Notes: generated from the sequence alone by a model not told the origin. Shown: positions 9,494 through 18,874, numbered from the stretch's first letter. The stretch: DNA of 64,000 bases from Bacteroidetes bacterium 47-18 (GCA_001897155.1 MKSF01000007.1:1-64000), one strand, 5' to 3'. Numbers and translations are program-made.

Positions 9494-10522
9494 TTATTCT
9501 GCGGCTACCGGCTGATGCCCTGCTACCCATCGTTTAAACTTTGCCAGGTTGAACCTGCTGATCTTGAACAGCTCGGACGTAATGCCTTTGGATGGTGAGA
9601 GATACCTGCTATGGATATCTATCTGGTTATGCCGGGTGCTTAGCGGCCTGTCACTCAGATCGAACGCATGGCTGCCCAACAGCACCTGCCGGTTGATCCT
9701 GAAAAAAGAGGGTGCCGTTTCCGGGAGCCTTGCCATTTCCAGCAATTCCTCTATCCTGTCCAGGGATAAGCCGGTTATCGTACTGTAGCCGTCCTGGAAT
9801 ACGATCCTGTTCCTGCCGTTATACCTGTAGAAGAAGCAGATATTGCAGATGTTTTCGATCAGTTGCTTTCCTTCACCTTCCGGTAGCGTATCGGGTACTG
9901 CAGTTGCTGAAATTGCAGCCGTGTCGCTGTGGCTATTATCTTCAGCGCAGGTTCTGTCCGTAAGCAGGTAGCCCGGGTTATGCGGGTGTATATTGGCTGG
10001 GCCGGGAGCATCAGAAATAATGGCATAAGAACGCAGCGTGGAACGCTCAGTGGCAGCAACCTGCGTTGTACCCGGGTTATGGAGACGTAAGATAAGGTTA
10101 TGTATGACGTAATAAAGATTCAACAGGATGATGAAATATACCGTATGAGGAAAATAGACCAGCATATACCCGGATGCATGAATATCCCTGCCGTCAAAAT
10201 AGTTGAAATAAAGGAGCATAATATAATATGCCGCCAATACAGGTATCATAATGCCGAAGACCGCCTGTAAGCCGCTTCTTCGGACGGGCTTGCTGAGCCA
10301 GTCAAAATGCTTATCCAGGATAGTGGCGCTGCAATGGCAGAGGAGGGCCAGGAAAAATGCAACGGAAAAGCTGAGCGCTACCTGGAGATAGAAAGAAAGA
10401 TATTTCATAGCGACAAGCAAACCGGTGCTTTTGCCGTAAAGTGTGATAAAGACCGCGGCGAATAAAGACCCGGTCAGCCGGAATATAACATTGTTATACC
10501 GGACGGTAAGAGCATTTTTCAT
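9494..10522 (-). CDS. Membrane-anchored LytTR-family transcriptional regulator
   Basis: Starting at the ATG at 10522 gives 342 residues. An earlier ATG at 10576 overlaps the -33 region of a good promoter and is unlikely. The N-terminal third has about four hydrophobic helices (for example VIFRLTGSLFAAVFITLYG and YFPHTVYFIILLNLYYVIH). A polar, low-complexity linker follows. The last ~110 residues resemble a LytTR DNA-binding domain: ICFFYRYNGRNRIVFQDG, then LDRIEELL, FFRINRQVLLGSHAF and a basic end. There is no receiver domain, so it is a one-piece membrane regulator rather than a classical response regulator, and no cognate histidine kinase is adjacent. The signal it senses and its targets are unknown. 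Confidence 0.75.
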   Translation of the reverse strand: MKNALTVRYNNVIFRLTGSLFAAVFITLYGKSTGLLVAMKYLSFYLQVALSFSVAFFLALLCHCSATILDKHFDWLSKPVRRSGLQAVFGIMIPVLAAYYIMLLYFNYFDGRDIHASGYMLVYFPHTVYFIILLNLYYVIHNLILRLHNPGTTQVAATERSTLRSYAIISDAPGPANIHPHNPGYLLTDRTCAEDNSHSDTAAISATAVPDTLPEGEGKQLIENICNICFFYRYNGRNRIVFQDGYSTITGLSLDRIEELLEMARLPETAPSFFRINRQVLLGSHAFDLSDRPLSTRHNQIDIHSRYLSPSKGITSELFKISRFNLAKFKRWVAGHQPVAAE

Positions 10523-10546
10523 GGATGGAGGTGTTTGTAGGTAACA

Positions 10547-10576
10547 CAAAATAATAAAAATGATTGTTTTTTGCAA
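10547..10576 (-). promoter_or_regulatory. Promoter of the LytTR gene
   Basis: On the minus strand TTG (10576-10574), 20 bases, then TATTTTG (10553-10547). The predicted start site falls near 10540, about 18 bases before the ATG at 10522, which supports that start. Confidence 0.55.
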
Positions 10577-10804
10577 TATATACGTTAATAATTGTTCCCG
10601 GATGTGACGGGATTGTTACTGTTATTAGGTTTAGGTATCTTCTATTAGTGTTTTATTATGAAGTATTTGGATGGGGTATTTGATGTAGTAGGGCAAGTGG
10701 ATATATAAGCATACTTTTGTATGTTAATATTATTTAAAATTAATTTATCGTGGGAAACAAAGGTTTGTAATGGTTTTTTCGTCTATCTTGGAAATACTTC
10801 AACT

Positions 10805-11464
10805 ATGCGGTACGCTTCCGTCAAATTGCTGCTCCTGACAGCAGGATATATGATTTTATGTTCTCTGACCGGAATGGGGGCGCAGGATGAGGCCCCCGTT
10901 TTCAGGCATTCCTTAAGCCTGAAGCCTGTAAACTTTTCCTGTATTGACTTAAGCGGCAGTAACCGCATACCGGGTTATCATGTAGGAGCGCAGTATGAAA
11001 GACGTATAGACAAGTGGGGCCACTGGACCATAGTGCTGCCTGTTACGGCTACAGACCTGCGGTACAGGCTGGTATATGAAGCCGATTATAGCAGGTCCGG
11101 TTATGCCGTGTACATTACCCCGGGCGTCAGGTATTATGTCAATACTTTCAACAGAGTATCCGGTTACAGCGCCGGCCTGAACCTCCTGGCAGGTGTGTAC
11201 AATTATCAGTACAGCACTGAATTGTCATCCGGTAAAGCGGAAAGCATTTTCGGGGGGATATTATTCAACAATTATTATGCGCTAAAGCTTTGGAAGTCCT
11301 GGTCCGTCCAGGCGGAATTGGGAGCCGGTGTCCGTAATACCCGGAAAGACCGCTCTTATATCATAAGGGAAGCCAATGGCGTAATTGACCGGCAGGGTAA
11401 TGAAAAAATATCGCGTTATACAGCAATACTGAATACTTCCCTGGGCGTCAGCTACCGTTTTTGA
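10805..11464 (+). CDS. Exported outer-membrane beta-barrel-like protein
   Basis: The ATG at 10805 gives 219 residues beginning with a signal peptide (MRYASVKLLLLTAGYMILCS, then LTGMGAQ). The reading frame is open further upstream to 10721, but that extension would bury the signal. The mature part alternates aromatic and polar residues in strands (YHVGAQYERRIDKWGHWTI, YAVYITPGVRYYVN, LNTSLGVSYRF) and ends in Phe, as expected for a small outer-membrane barrel of the DUF3575/OmpW-like kind. The assignment is by overall pattern, not by a specific motif. It is followed by repeats and converges with hutU. Confidence 0.65.
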   Translation: MRYASVKLLLLTAGYMILCSLTGMGAQDEAPVFRHSLSLKPVNFSCIDLSGSNRIPGYHVGAQYERRIDKWGHWTIVLPVTATDLRYRLVYEADYSRSGYAVYITPGVRYYVNTFNRVSGYSAGLNLLAGVYNYQYSTELSSGKAESIFGGILFNNYYALKLWKSWSVQAELGAGVRNTRKDRSYIIREANGVIDRQGNEKISRYTAILNTSLGVSYRF

Positions 11465-11534
11465 TCCTTATAAAAGTGACTTTCTGCTTACAGGCAGCAA
11501 CCTTATTATTACAGATACGCCTCTTAACGATGTC

Positions 11535-11620
11535 CTCTCTGCGGGTCAGAACCGCTTTTACTATAAAGGTACTGGGGTGTCGGTCATTCCGAACGGATGT
11601 GAGGAATCCCTTACAATATA
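11535..11620 (+). repeat. Dispersed repeat, copy A
   Basis: The segment starting CTCTCTGCGGGTCAG, through CTTTTACTATAAAGGT, to GGATGTGAGGAATC matches 27629-27715 with the same order of blocks and scattered substitutions. It contains the block GTCATTCCGAACGGATGTG, which I recall as a frequent intergenic repeat in Bacteroidota. Short frames read across it are not genes. Confidence 0.55.
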
Positions 11621-11652
11621 CCGGGGGCATAATGGTTCCTGTATGATGCAAC

Positions 11653-11825
11653 AGGCTGCTTAAAAAGTAAACAACCCTGCCATATGGAGCTAAAAGCCCG
11701 GATATTGACAGGGTTGTTTATGTATACACATGTCGACCAGCTCAATGTGACGCGATAAGATTAATATGACACGACAAGCTAGCACAATGTGATCCGGCAA
11801 GAGGCCCTTTAAACAGCTTCTTGTG
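11653..11825 (+). repeat. Twin-hairpin intergenic element, copy 1
   Basis: Starts AGGCTGCTTAAAAAGT. Its first hairpin at 11669-11719 pairs AAACAACCCTG with CAGGGTTGTTT. Then comes a core with CGACCAGCTCAATGTGAC. A second palindromic hairpin ends it, pairing AAGAGGC with GCTTCTT around a TTTAAA. It lies between the convergent ends of the 10805 gene and hutU. Both hairpins could terminate transcription from either side. Other copies are at 36062 and 49448. Confidence 0.7.
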
Positions 11826-11838
11826 TGAATAACAGCTA

Positions 11839-13500
11839 TCAGGACCAGATATTCAGCCCAAAATTATTGGCATATGCAGTGGCGTCTTCATATCCGGCAT
11901 CCGTATGACGCAATACGCCCATAGCAGGATCGTTGTGAAGCACCCGCTTCAGGCGCTCTTCCGCATCCTGGCTGCCATCGGCCACAATGACCATACCGGC
12001 ATGTAAGGAATAGCCCATACCTACGCCGCCGCCATGATGGAAGCTGACCCAACTGGCTCCGCCTGCGGTATTGATCAGGGCATTGAGTATCGGCCAGTCG
12101 GCTACGGCGTCCGAACCGTCCTTCATGGCTTCGGTTTCCCGGTTGGGGGACGCTACTGATCCGCAATCCAGGTGATCACGGCCTATCACGATAGGCGCCT
12201 TTACCTTGCCTTCTTTTACCAGTTGGTTGAACAGTAAGCCCGCTTTTTCTCTTTCACCCATACCCAGCCAGCAGATACGCGACGGCAATCCCTGGAAGGC
12301 GATTTTTTCCCTGGCCATTTTCAGCCAGCGCTGCAGGCCTTCATTTTCAGGAAAGAGTTCCGCCAGCGCCTTATCCGTAGTATAAATATCTTCCGGGTCG
12401 CCGCTGAGCGCTACCCAGCGGAAAGGTCCCTTGCCCTCGCAGAAAAGCGGGCGGATATAGGCCGGTACAAAGCCGGGGAAATCAAAGGCGTTTTCCACGC
12501 CACGCTTATCTTTGGCCTGTCCGCGGAGGTTATTGCCGTAATCGAATGTAATGGCGCCTCTTCGCTGTAATTCCAGCATCTGGCGTACGTGCCTGGCCAT
12601 TGTATCCAGGGCTCTTGACTGGTACTCCTCGGGATTGGTCTCCCTCAGGATATTGGCTTCTTCCACGCTCAGGCCTTCCGGGAAATACCCGATGAGCTCG
12701 TCATGGGCGGAAGTTTGGTCGGTGAGCGTATCAATCGCGATATTATTATCTATCAGGTATTGCAGCAGATCTACTGCATTACAATGCACGCCTATGGATA
12801 CGGCCTCTCCGTTGGCCTTGGCTTCCAGGGCTCTCGTTACGGCCTGCCTGATATCCTTATAGTACTCATCCAGGTACCTGGTTTCAATCCTTTTCTGGAT
12901 TCTCCATTCCTCCATCTCCGCTACCAGCGCTACGCCTTCGTTCATGGTTATGGCCAGCGGCTGTGCGCCACCCATTCCTCCGAGCCCGGCAGTGACGTTC
13001 AGCGTGCCTTTTAAGGAGCCGTTGTAATGCTTGTTGGCCAGGGAAAGGTAGGTTTCATAAGTGCCCTGCACGATGCCCTGTGAGCCGATATAGATCCAGC
13101 TGCCCGCGGTCATCTGGCCGTACATCATCAGCCCTTTGGCTTCCAGCTCCCGGAAGTGTTCCCAGTTGGCCCATTTACCCACCAGGTTGGAATTGGCTAT
13201 CAGTACCCTGGGAGCATTTTTGTGGGAGCGGAGGATGCCCACCGGCTTACCTGACTGCACCATAAGGGTCTGGTCTTCTTCCAGGTTTTTCAGGCATTCC
13301 AGTATCTTGTCAAAGCTTTCCCAGTTCCGGGCCGCTTTCCCGATGCCGCCGTAAACAACGAGGTCTTCCGGGCGTTCCGCGACTTCGGGGTCCAGGTTAT
13401 TCTGAAGCATCCTGTAGGCGGCTTCCGCTACCCAGTTCTTACAATGCAGGGTGCTGCCCGTCGGAGCCTTAATGATACGTGCTGATGTATTATGTGACAT
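11839..13500 (-). CDS. hutU: Urocanate hydratase
   Basis: A 553-residue protein of the usual urocanase length. It converts urocanate to imidazolone propionate in histidine degradation, in the cytoplasm with tightly bound NAD. Visible family features are [40 protein letters not shown], a Gly-rich NAD-binding stretch [14 protein letters not shown], the conserved [27 protein letters not shown] and [12 protein letters not shown]. The ATG at 13500 agrees with the family start. No hutH, hutI or hutG gene lies next to it, so the rest of the pathway must be elsewhere or absent. A 49-residue membrane-protein gene lies 93 bases upstream on the same strand. Confidence 0.97.
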   Translation of the reverse strand: MSHNTSARIIKAPTGSTLHCKNWVAEAAYRMLQNNLDPEVAERPEDLVVYGGIGKAARNWESFDKILECLKNLEEDQTLMVQSGKPVGILRSHKNAPRVLIANSNLVGKWANWEHFRELEAKGLMMYGQMTAGSWIYIGSQGIVQGTYETYLSLANKHYNGSLKGTLNVTAGLGGMGGAQPLAITMNEGVALVAEMEEWRIQKRIETRYLDEYYKDIRQAVTRALEAKANGEAVSIGVHCNAVDLLQYLIDNNIAIDTLTDQTSAHDELIGYFPEGLSVEEANILRETNPEEYQSRALDTMARHVRQMLELQRRGAITFDYGNNLRGQAKDKRGVENAFDFPGFVPAYIRPLFCEGKGPFRWVALSGDPEDIYTTDKALAELFPENEGLQRWLKMAREKIAFQGLPSRICWLGMGEREKAGLLFNQLVKEGKVKAPIVIGRDHLDCGSVASPNRETEAMKDGSDAVADWPILNALINTAGGASWVSFHHGGGVGMGYSLHAGMVIVADGSQDAEERLKRVLHNDPAMGVLRHTDAGYEDATAYANNFGLNIWS

Positions 13501-13593
13501 GCTTTAAATATTTGCTTTTCTAAAACGGTAAAATTAATAAATTCACAAGAATGTTGGGGCGGAAATGCGCTCCTGTATAGTGGCCGGTATCTC

Positions 13594-13743
13594 TTACCTG
13601 TCCTCTTGCGCGGAATAACGGCTGCTGCGCTCCCGGAGCCTGTTCCTTGCCTGGATCTTTCGCTTGTTATGCGCCTTGATGATATAGCTTATTGTAAATA
13701 AGACGAAGAGCAGCAATATCGTTATCAGGAGGGCTGCAGGCAT
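13594..13743 (-). CDS. Small single-pass membrane protein, 49 aa
   Basis: An ATG at 13743 opens 49 codons ending TAA at 13594-13596. The product starts MPAALLITILLLFVLFTISY, one hydrophobic helix, followed by a strongly basic tail (KAHNKRKIQARNRLRERSSR). This is the positive-inside layout of a small inner-membrane protein. A perfect -7 box TATCTTTG at 13771-13764 would start a transcript about 14 bases before the ATG. It sits alone between a terminator (13824-13854) and hutU. No family is recognised. It could be an independent small gene or a leader co-transcribed with hutU. Confidence 0.6.
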   Translation of the reverse strand: MPAALLITILLLFVLFTISYIIKAHNKRKIQARNRLRERSSRYSAQEDR

Positions 13744-13763
13744 ACGCGGTTAGGTTTGTGCTG

Positions 13764-13771
13764 CAAAGATA
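13764..13771 (-). promoter_or_regulatory. -7 box upstream of the 49-residue gene
   Basis: TATCTTTG on the minus strand, an exact TAnnTTTG match 20 bases before the ATG at 13743. No clear -33 TTG is seen. Confidence 0.5.
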
Positions 13772-13823
13772 GCATTATCCGTAAATATCCGTATGGATAC
13801 CGGGCAGACCGTTCCCCTGGTAT

Positions 13824-13854
13824 ATTAAAATCCCTCCTGCCTAGGCAGGAGGGA
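13824..13854 (-). terminator. Terminator of the protease gene
   Basis: A perfect 24-base palindrome (TCCCTCCTGCCT and its complement, 13831-13854) is followed on the minus strand by TTTTAATA. It lies 20 bases after the protease stop. Confidence 0.85.
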
Positions 13855-13873
13855 CCGGTACTAAGAGGCCGGG

Positions 13874-15676
13874 TTATTTACTGACGACCACTTTCCGCGC
13901 AAAGGTGGTGCCGGAGTTAAATATTTTGACGGTGTACATACCGTTGGCTACATTGCTGAGGTCCACGTCCACCATTTGATCCTGTAAGGTAGGAATGGCC
14001 GCTGTTTTAACGACCCTGCCCAGTACATCGATGATTTCCATCTGCAGGCCGGAGGTTGCCTCAGCCAGGTTGAAGGCTATCTTAAGATGGCCGTCTGTAG
14101 TGGGATTCGGGAATATATGGATATAGCGGCTGAGGTCTTCAGGGGTATTGGTGATGCCTACGGAGCCGCTTAGGGGCTGGCATTCGGTGGTTACCGTATT
14201 CACCACAAGGTTCCCTGTATTATTCGGGTCAAGCCAGGGTTTGAGCTTGGCATTATTGACATTGCCGTCCACCGCATAATTCCAGTTATAGCTCAGCTTG
14301 GAAAAATAGATATAGTTCAGCGCATCGGTTGACTGTCCTCTGCCGTTGATATTGCAGGACTGGGGCATATCCATGGCGCCTGCGACCGAAGCGATACCGA
14401 TCAGTTGTCCCGATCCTTCAAAAAGGCCGCTTCCGGAAGAGCCCTGCTGTACTACGCCGTTACCGTTGGGTATATTGACCAGCCAGTGGGAGCCGGGAGC
14501 TCCTACGGCGGCAGAGGTGATCCTGTGGGCTGCAAATACTTTCTTTACATCCCCGGCAGGATGGCTGAAATTGATGAATTTTTCAGGATCCGTATTCGTG
14601 GTCGTCATAGTAGGACGCGCGTCCCAGCCGTTCAGCAATACACCCCAGGAAGCCGGGATCTTGCTGATGGGCAATAATAGCAGGAAATCTCCTTTAATAT
14701 TGCTGGCATTGGAAGGGATGGCGGAGCGTGATATAAACCTGGCTCCTGTAAGCGTTTTGGCTTCAGGGGTTTGAGTGCCGTAACATTCCGTGGTTTCGAA
14801 CTGGAACCTCAGCAGCAACTGGGAGAATACCGCGTCATTCTTCTGACCGGTAGATTCACAGTGGCCGGCTGTTAAATAATACTGGGTACATTCTTCAGAG
14901 GTATTACCCAGTTTGTTGACCATTGTGCCGCTGCATACGGACAGCCCGAGTCCCTGGGGGATCAGCTGCTGTACCGTTGCTTTCCGCTGATCGGCATAAT
15001 TGGATCCCAGAGGGCAGATCGCATTGATGGCACATACGGAGGAGGTCTTGAACAATTCCTCGTCCAGCAGGCTGATGGTCCGGAGATCGTCGTCTGCATA
15101 CCTGGCCAGGTTTTCAGCCGACCTGAAGTACACCGCGATGCGGTCAAGATGTAATTGGATCTCCTGTTCGTCCGCAAAGGATGCGATATTCAGCTCCAGG
15201 GTAGCGCGGCCGCCTTGTACGGCTTCCGTGGCAAAGTTGTTATAATCGTTGGTATTGCTGATATCATAGCCGCCCAGGATATGTTTCTTATTCCCGTTGG
15301 TGATATACATCGTTACGCCTTTGGGCAGGCTGAAACGGTCAAAGTAGAACCCCATACCGAGGGCGTCCTGTATTTCGATTTCCGCAGACCAGACCTTGTC
15401 CCCGTTATCCAGGGGATAATAATTTCCCGAAGACGGGAAGCTGATATCCGTTGGCGTAAATAAGGCCACCAGCGGTGGCTTGCTGAAGCTGCTTTCTTCT
15501 CTTTCCGTCTGCAGGTACGCATTCCAGTCAGGCAGGCTGTACCGGTGGACATCAGAGGAGGATACGGGCGTCAGATGCTGTGTAATGCTCCAGGGAAACC
15601 CTCCGGAGCTCAGTTGGGCATTGCCGGATGTATAGGCTATTAAACAGGACGCCAGTAAGATGAGGCATTTTTTCAT
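13874..15676 (-). CDS. Lysyl-endopeptidase-like trypsin-fold protease, T9SS type A
   Basis: A 600-residue exported serine protease. It has a signal peptide (MKKCLILLASCLIAYTS, then GNAQ), then a long pro-region. The protease domain carries the S1 triad: His272 in LTAGHCES, Asp330 in IKGDFLLLL and Ser414 in QQGSSGSGLF. The spacing and the VCSGTMVN stretch before the His recall Achromobacter lysyl endopeptidase, and Cys residues near the His fit disulfides of that family. Residues about 525-600 are a T9SS sorting domain (IHIFPNPTTDGHLKI, DVLGRVVKTA, NGMYTVKIF and KVVVSK at the end). It is expected to be secreted or surface-bound, degrading extracellular protein. Lys specificity is inference from family resemblance only. 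Confidence 0.88.
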   Translation of the reverse strand: MKKCLILLASCLIAYTSGNAQLSSGGFPWSITQHLTPVSSSDVHRYSLPDWNAYLQTEREESSFSKPPLVALFTPTDISFPSSGNYYPLDNGDKVWSAEIEIQDALGMGFYFDRFSLPKGVTMYITNGNKKHILGGYDISNTNDYNNFATEAVQGGRATLELNIASFADEQEIQLHLDRIAVYFRSAENLARYADDDLRTISLLDEELFKTSSVCAINAICPLGSNYADQRKATVQQLIPQGLGLSVCSGTMVNKLGNTSEECTQYYLTAGHCESTGQKNDAVFSQLLLRFQFETTECYGTQTPEAKTLTGARFISRSAIPSNASNIKGDFLLLLPISKIPASWGVLLNGWDARPTMTTTNTDPEKFINFSHPAGDVKKVFAAHRITSAAVGAPGSHWLVNIPNGNGVVQQGSSGSGLFEGSGQLIGIASVAGAMDMPQSCNINGRGQSTDALNYIYFSKLSYNWNYAVDGNVNNAKLKPWLDPNNTGNLVVNTVTTECQPLSGSVGITNTPEDLSRYIHIFPNPTTDGHLKIAFNLAEATSGLQMEIIDVLGRVVKTAAIPTLQDQMVDVDLSNVANGMYTVKIFNSGTTFARKVVVSK

Positions 15677-15707
15677 TATACTTTGATTTTGAATAGAAAA
15701 GATACTC

Positions 15708-15715
15708 CAAATATA
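15708..15715 (-). promoter_or_regulatory. -7 box of the protease gene
   Basis: TATATTTG on the minus strand, an exact TAnnTTTG match 31 bases before the ATG at 15676. The -33 element is not evident. Confidence 0.5.
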
Positions 15716-15856
15716 CCGCAGAAGTCCGGGAAAAAGCAGTTTTTTGACCTTATTTAAACGTTATTCCGGTAATGCGATCGTAAATTTATGGTGTTCTTAA
15801 CGGTAGGGCGGTGTGGTCATAGATCCCGCCGTGCTATATGGCCGCCCGTGACCATA

Positions 15857-15890
15857 CAAAAGCACCTGCTTCGCATTGGGAAGCAGGTGC
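15857..15890 (-). terminator. Terminator of queA
   Basis: GCACCTGCTTC pairs with GAAGCAGGTGC over a 7-base loop, followed on the minus strand by TTTTG. It lies about 45 bases past the queA stop. Confidence 0.8.
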
Positions 15891-15935
15891 CTGAAATATG
15901 ATGCCTGACGGAGCTGTATTATAGCTGCGCAGGAA

Positions 15936-16985
15936 TTAGATGATCAGCATAGCGTCTCCGTAAGAGAAGAAGCCGTATTTTTCTTTGATAGCTTCTTCGT
16001 ACGCCTTCATGGCCAGGTCATAGCCAGCGAACGCGCATACCATGATCAGTAAAGAAGTTTTAGGTAGGTGGAAATTGGTGATCAGGGAGTTGACGATGGA
16101 AAAGTCGTAAGGAGGATGGATAAACAGGTTGGTCCATCCTTCGGCGGGCTTCAGCAGGCCCCTGGCGGTTACGGTGCTTTCCATGGCGCGCAGGGTAGTG
16201 GTGCCCACGGCGCAAACCCTTCTTCTTTCGGCAATGCCTTTATTGACGATCTCACAGGCTTCTTCTTCCACCCGGAAATATTCAGCGTCCATTTTGTGCT
16301 TGGACAGGTCTTCCACCTCAATGGGTCTGAAGGTGCCCAGGCCCGTGTGCAGGGTGATCTCGGCAAAATTCGTTCCCTGGATCTCCAGTCTTTTGATCAG
16401 CTCCCGGCTGAAGTGCATGCCGGCTGTAGGCGCGGCAACGGCGCCTTCATATTTGGCATATACGGTCTGGTAACGCTCCCGGTCCTCTTCGGAGGGCTTT
16501 CTTTTGATGTATTTGGGCAGCGGCGTTTCTCCCAGCGTATCCAGGATAGCCTTGAATTCCTCTTCTGTCCCGTCGTGCAGGAACCGGATGGTCCTGCCCC
16601 TGGATGTCGTATTGTCGATAACTTCAGCTACCAGCTCCTCGTTGTCGCCGAAATATAATTTATTGCCTACCCGTATCTTCCTGGCAGGATCCACGATAAC
16701 ATCCCAAAGCCTGTTTTGCTTGTTCAGCTCTCTCAGCAGGAATACTTCGATCTTGGCGCCGGTCTTTTCTTTTCTTCCGTACAGCCTGGCAGGGAATACC
16801 TTGGTATTATTGACCACCATAACATCACCCTCATCAAAGAACTTTAAAATATCCTTAAACTGCAGGTGCTCTATCTCGCCGGTATTGCGGTGCACTACCA
16901 TGAGGCGGCTTTCATCTCTGTTCTTGCTGGGATTCTGAGAAATCAGGTTGGGGGGTAAATCGAACTTAAATTGCGATAATTTCAT
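15936..16985 (-). CDS. queA: tRNA preQ1(34) S-adenosylmethionine ribosyltransferase-isomerase
   Basis: A 349-residue enzyme that transfers and isomerises the ribosyl part of SAM onto preQ1 at tRNA position 34, giving epoxyqueuosine. Length and sequence fit QueA. The start is [19 protein letters not shown], followed by [28 protein letters not shown], the TPLPKYIKR block, [40 protein letters not shown], and a C-terminal [23 protein letters not shown] -7 box (TATCTTTG at 17037-17030) lies 45 bases upstream and diverges from the aminotransferase promoter. The window also holds a YhhQ-type queuosine-precursor transporter at 46027, so part of this pathway may rely on salvage. Confidence 0.96.
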   Translation of the reverse strand: MKLSQFKFDLPPNLISQNPSKNRDESRLMVVHRNTGEIEHLQFKDILKFFDEGDVMVVNNTKVFPARLYGRKEKTGAKIEVFLLRELNKQNRLWDVIVDPARKIRVGNKLYFGDNEELVAEVIDNTTSRGRTIRFLHDGTEEEFKAILDTLGETPLPKYIKRKPSEEDRERYQTVYAKYEGAVAAPTAGMHFSRELIKRLEIQGTNFAEITLHTGLGTFRPIEVEDLSKHKMDAEYFRVEEEACEIVNKGIAERRRVCAVGTTTLRAMESTVTARGLLKPAEGWTNLFIHPPYDFSIVNSLITNFHLPKTSLLIMVCAFAGYDLAMKAYEEAIKEKYGFFSYGDAMLII

Positions 16986-17029
16986 ATCTTACAGGATATG
17001 TATTTAAAAGGTGGATAAATAACAGTCAG

Positions 17030-17037
17030 CAAAGATA
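17030..17037 (-). promoter_or_regulatory. -7 box of queA
   Basis: TATCTTTG on the minus strand, an exact TAnnTTTG match 45 bases upstream of the queA ATG. It diverges from a plus-strand box at 17065. Confidence 0.5.
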
Positions 17038-17064
17038 GGCGAAACAATCCGAATATTCCTTATC

Positions 17065-17072
17065 TATTTTTG
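17065..17072 (+). promoter_or_regulatory. -7 box of the ornithine aminotransferase gene
   Basis: TATTTTTG, an exact TAnnTTTG match about 120 bases before the ATG at 17192. The leader would be long, and no -33 element was found. Confidence 0.35.
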
Positions 17073-17191
17073 CCGGTTTTCCGACACTGTAGCGGCGCCG
17101 GGGAAAAAAGAAAGCGTTCGCGAAATTGTTATTTGCGGATAATGTACATAAATTGCGAGCTTATTATACAAGACTTATAAAATACCAGCAT

Positions 17192-18418
17192 ATGGCTACA
17201 AAGACAGCACAGATCATAGAGACGGAATTAAAGTTTGGAGCCCATAATTACAGTCCTTTACCGGTGGTGCTCTGCAAAGGCAGCGGCGTAAGCGTATGGG
17301 ACGTGGAAGGCAAGCATTATTACGATTTCCTGTCAGGCTATTCCGCCCTGAACCAGGGACACTGCCATCCTGCCATCATCAAGGCGCTTATCGGCCAGGC
17401 GCAGGAGCTGACGCTTACTTCCAGGGCCTTCTATAATGACAAGCTGAGCGAATTTGAAGAGTATGCCACCAGCCTGTTCGGCTATGATAAGCTGCTGCCG
17501 ATGAATTCCGGTGCGGAAGCGGTGGAGACAGCCCTGAAGCTGGCCAGGAAATGGGCCTATAAAGTGAAGGGCATATCGGAGAACCAGGCCAGGATTATCA
17601 CGGTAGCGGATAATTTTCACGGGCGTACCATCAATATCGTTTCTTTCAGCACGGATGCTACGGCCACCCGGGATTTCGGTCCCTTTGTCTCCGGCTATGT
17701 GAGCATTCCCTATAATGATATACCGGCGCTGGCAAAAGCGCTGGAGGACGAGCTGATATGCGCGTTCCTGGTAGAGCCTATACAGGGCGAAGCGGGCGTG
17801 GTGGTACCTGATGACGGCTACCTGAAGCAGGCATTCGATCTCTGTAAATCCCGCAATGTATTATTCATTGCCGATGAGATACAGACCGGCCTGTCGCGTA
17901 CCGGTAAGCTGCTGGCGGTGCACCATGAGCAGGTGCAGCCGGATATACTGATCCTGGGCAAGGCGCTGAGCGGCGGTACCTTACCGATCTCCGCGGTGCT
18001 GGCTGACGATCGTATCATGCTGACCATCAAGCCCGGAGAGCATGGCTCTACCTATGGCGGCAACCCGCTGGCCAGTGTTGTAGCGGTGGCATCGCTGAAA
18101 GTGCTGGTAGAGGAAAACCTGGCAGAGAACGCGGAAGTGATGGGGCAGTATTTCCGGGAAGCCATCCGTAATATGCAGCATCCAGCCGTGTCGGAAGTAA
18201 GGGGAAAAGGGCTGCTGAATGCCATCGTGGTAAAGCATGCGGATGAAGATGCCGCCTACAAGCTATGTAAGGAAATGATGCACAACGGTCTGCTGGCAAA
18301 GCCTACCCATGGTGACAAGATCCGTTTTGCACCTCCCCTGGTGATCACTAAGGAGCAAATGGATGAATGTATTGGCATTATTCAAAAAAGTTTATCAATC
18401 TTATCCCAGGCAGAATAA
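17192..18418 (+). CDS. rocD: Ornithine aminotransferase
   Basis: A PLP-dependent class III aminotransferase of 408 residues that converts ornithine and 2-oxoglutarate to glutamate semialdehyde and glutamate. The ATG at 17192 gives [20 protein letters not shown], the family N-terminus. The frame is open to 17126, but that part is not conserved-looking. Motifs include [74 protein letters not shown] and the PLP-lysine segment [16 protein letters not shown]. The SET-domain gene follows after 3 bases, so the two are almost certainly co-transcribed. Other class III aminotransferases are possible, but the [12 protein letters not shown] and GLSRTGK blocks favour ornithine as substrate. Confidence 0.92.
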   Translation: MATKTAQIIETELKFGAHNYSPLPVVLCKGSGVSVWDVEGKHYYDFLSGYSALNQGHCHPAIIKALIGQAQELTLTSRAFYNDKLSEFEEYATSLFGYDKLLPMNSGAEAVETALKLARKWAYKVKGISENQARIITVADNFHGRTINIVSFSTDATATRDFGPFVSGYVSIPYNDIPALAKALEDELICAFLVEPIQGEAGVVVPDDGYLKQAFDLCKSRNVLFIADEIQTGLSRTGKLLAVHHEQVQPDILILGKALSGGTLPISAVLADDRIMLTIKPGEHGSTYGGNPLASVVAVASLKVLVEENLAENAEVMGQYFREAIRNMQHPAVSEVRGKGLLNAIVVKHADEDAAYKLCKEMMHNGLLAKPTHGDKIRFAPPLVITKEQMDECIGIIQKSLSILSQAE

Positions 18419-18421
18419 TAT

Positions 18422-18874
18422 ATGGCATTATTGGAAAAAAATCTTGAAGTAAAGGCATCCCAGATCCCCGGTGCGGGCCTGGGCCTATATACCAATGCAG
18501 ACATAAAGAAAGGTGATAAGATCATCGAGTATAAAGGGCGGGTGACCACCTGGAAAGATGCCGATCATATGGACGGGGACAATCCCTTTCTATTCCACGT
18601 AACGGATGACCACGTTATTGACGGCTCCAAGCATAAGAAAGCCATAGCCAGGTATGCCAATGATGCCAGGGGGCTGACCCGCATAAAAGGGTTGCGGAAC
18701 AATAGCGAGTTCGTGGAGGAAGGCGTGCGGGTATTTATACAGGCTACACGGGATATAAAAGCGGGCAGCGAGATCTTTGTGGACTACGGACCGGACTACT
18801 GGAAAACGGTCAGGGAAAATATAAAGATACAGGCACGACTGGACGCGCTTAAAAAAGCGAAGAAAGAAAGATGA
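18422..18874 (+). CDS. SET-domain protein-lysine methyltransferase
   Basis: A 150-residue stand-alone SET domain. It begins with V-K-x-SQIPGAGLGLYTNADIKKGD, the usual SET N-terminal strand with the GxG motif. RYANDA replaces the common RF-x-NHSC element, and the C-terminal EIFVDYGPDYW corresponds to the E-L-x-x-DYG catalytic tyrosine motif. The end is Lys/Arg-rich. It methylates an unknown protein lysine using SAM, in the cytoplasm. It starts 3 bases after the aminotransferase stop, so translation may be coupled. A strong bidirectional terminator follows. Its substrate cannot be inferred from sequence. Confidence 0.85.
   Translation: MALLEKNLEVKASQIPGAGLGLYTNADIKKGDKIIEYKGRVTTWKDADHMDGDNPFLFHVTDDHVIDGSKHKKAIARYANDARGLTRIKGLRNNSEFVEEGVRVFIQATRDIKAGSEIFVDYGPDYWKTVRENIKIQARLDALKKAKKER

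Noticed and set aside
11461-11651. Small frames on both strands around 11.5 kb
   Set aside because: They cross the dispersed repeat and the end of the barrel-like gene. Composition is not coding-like and no conserved block is seen.
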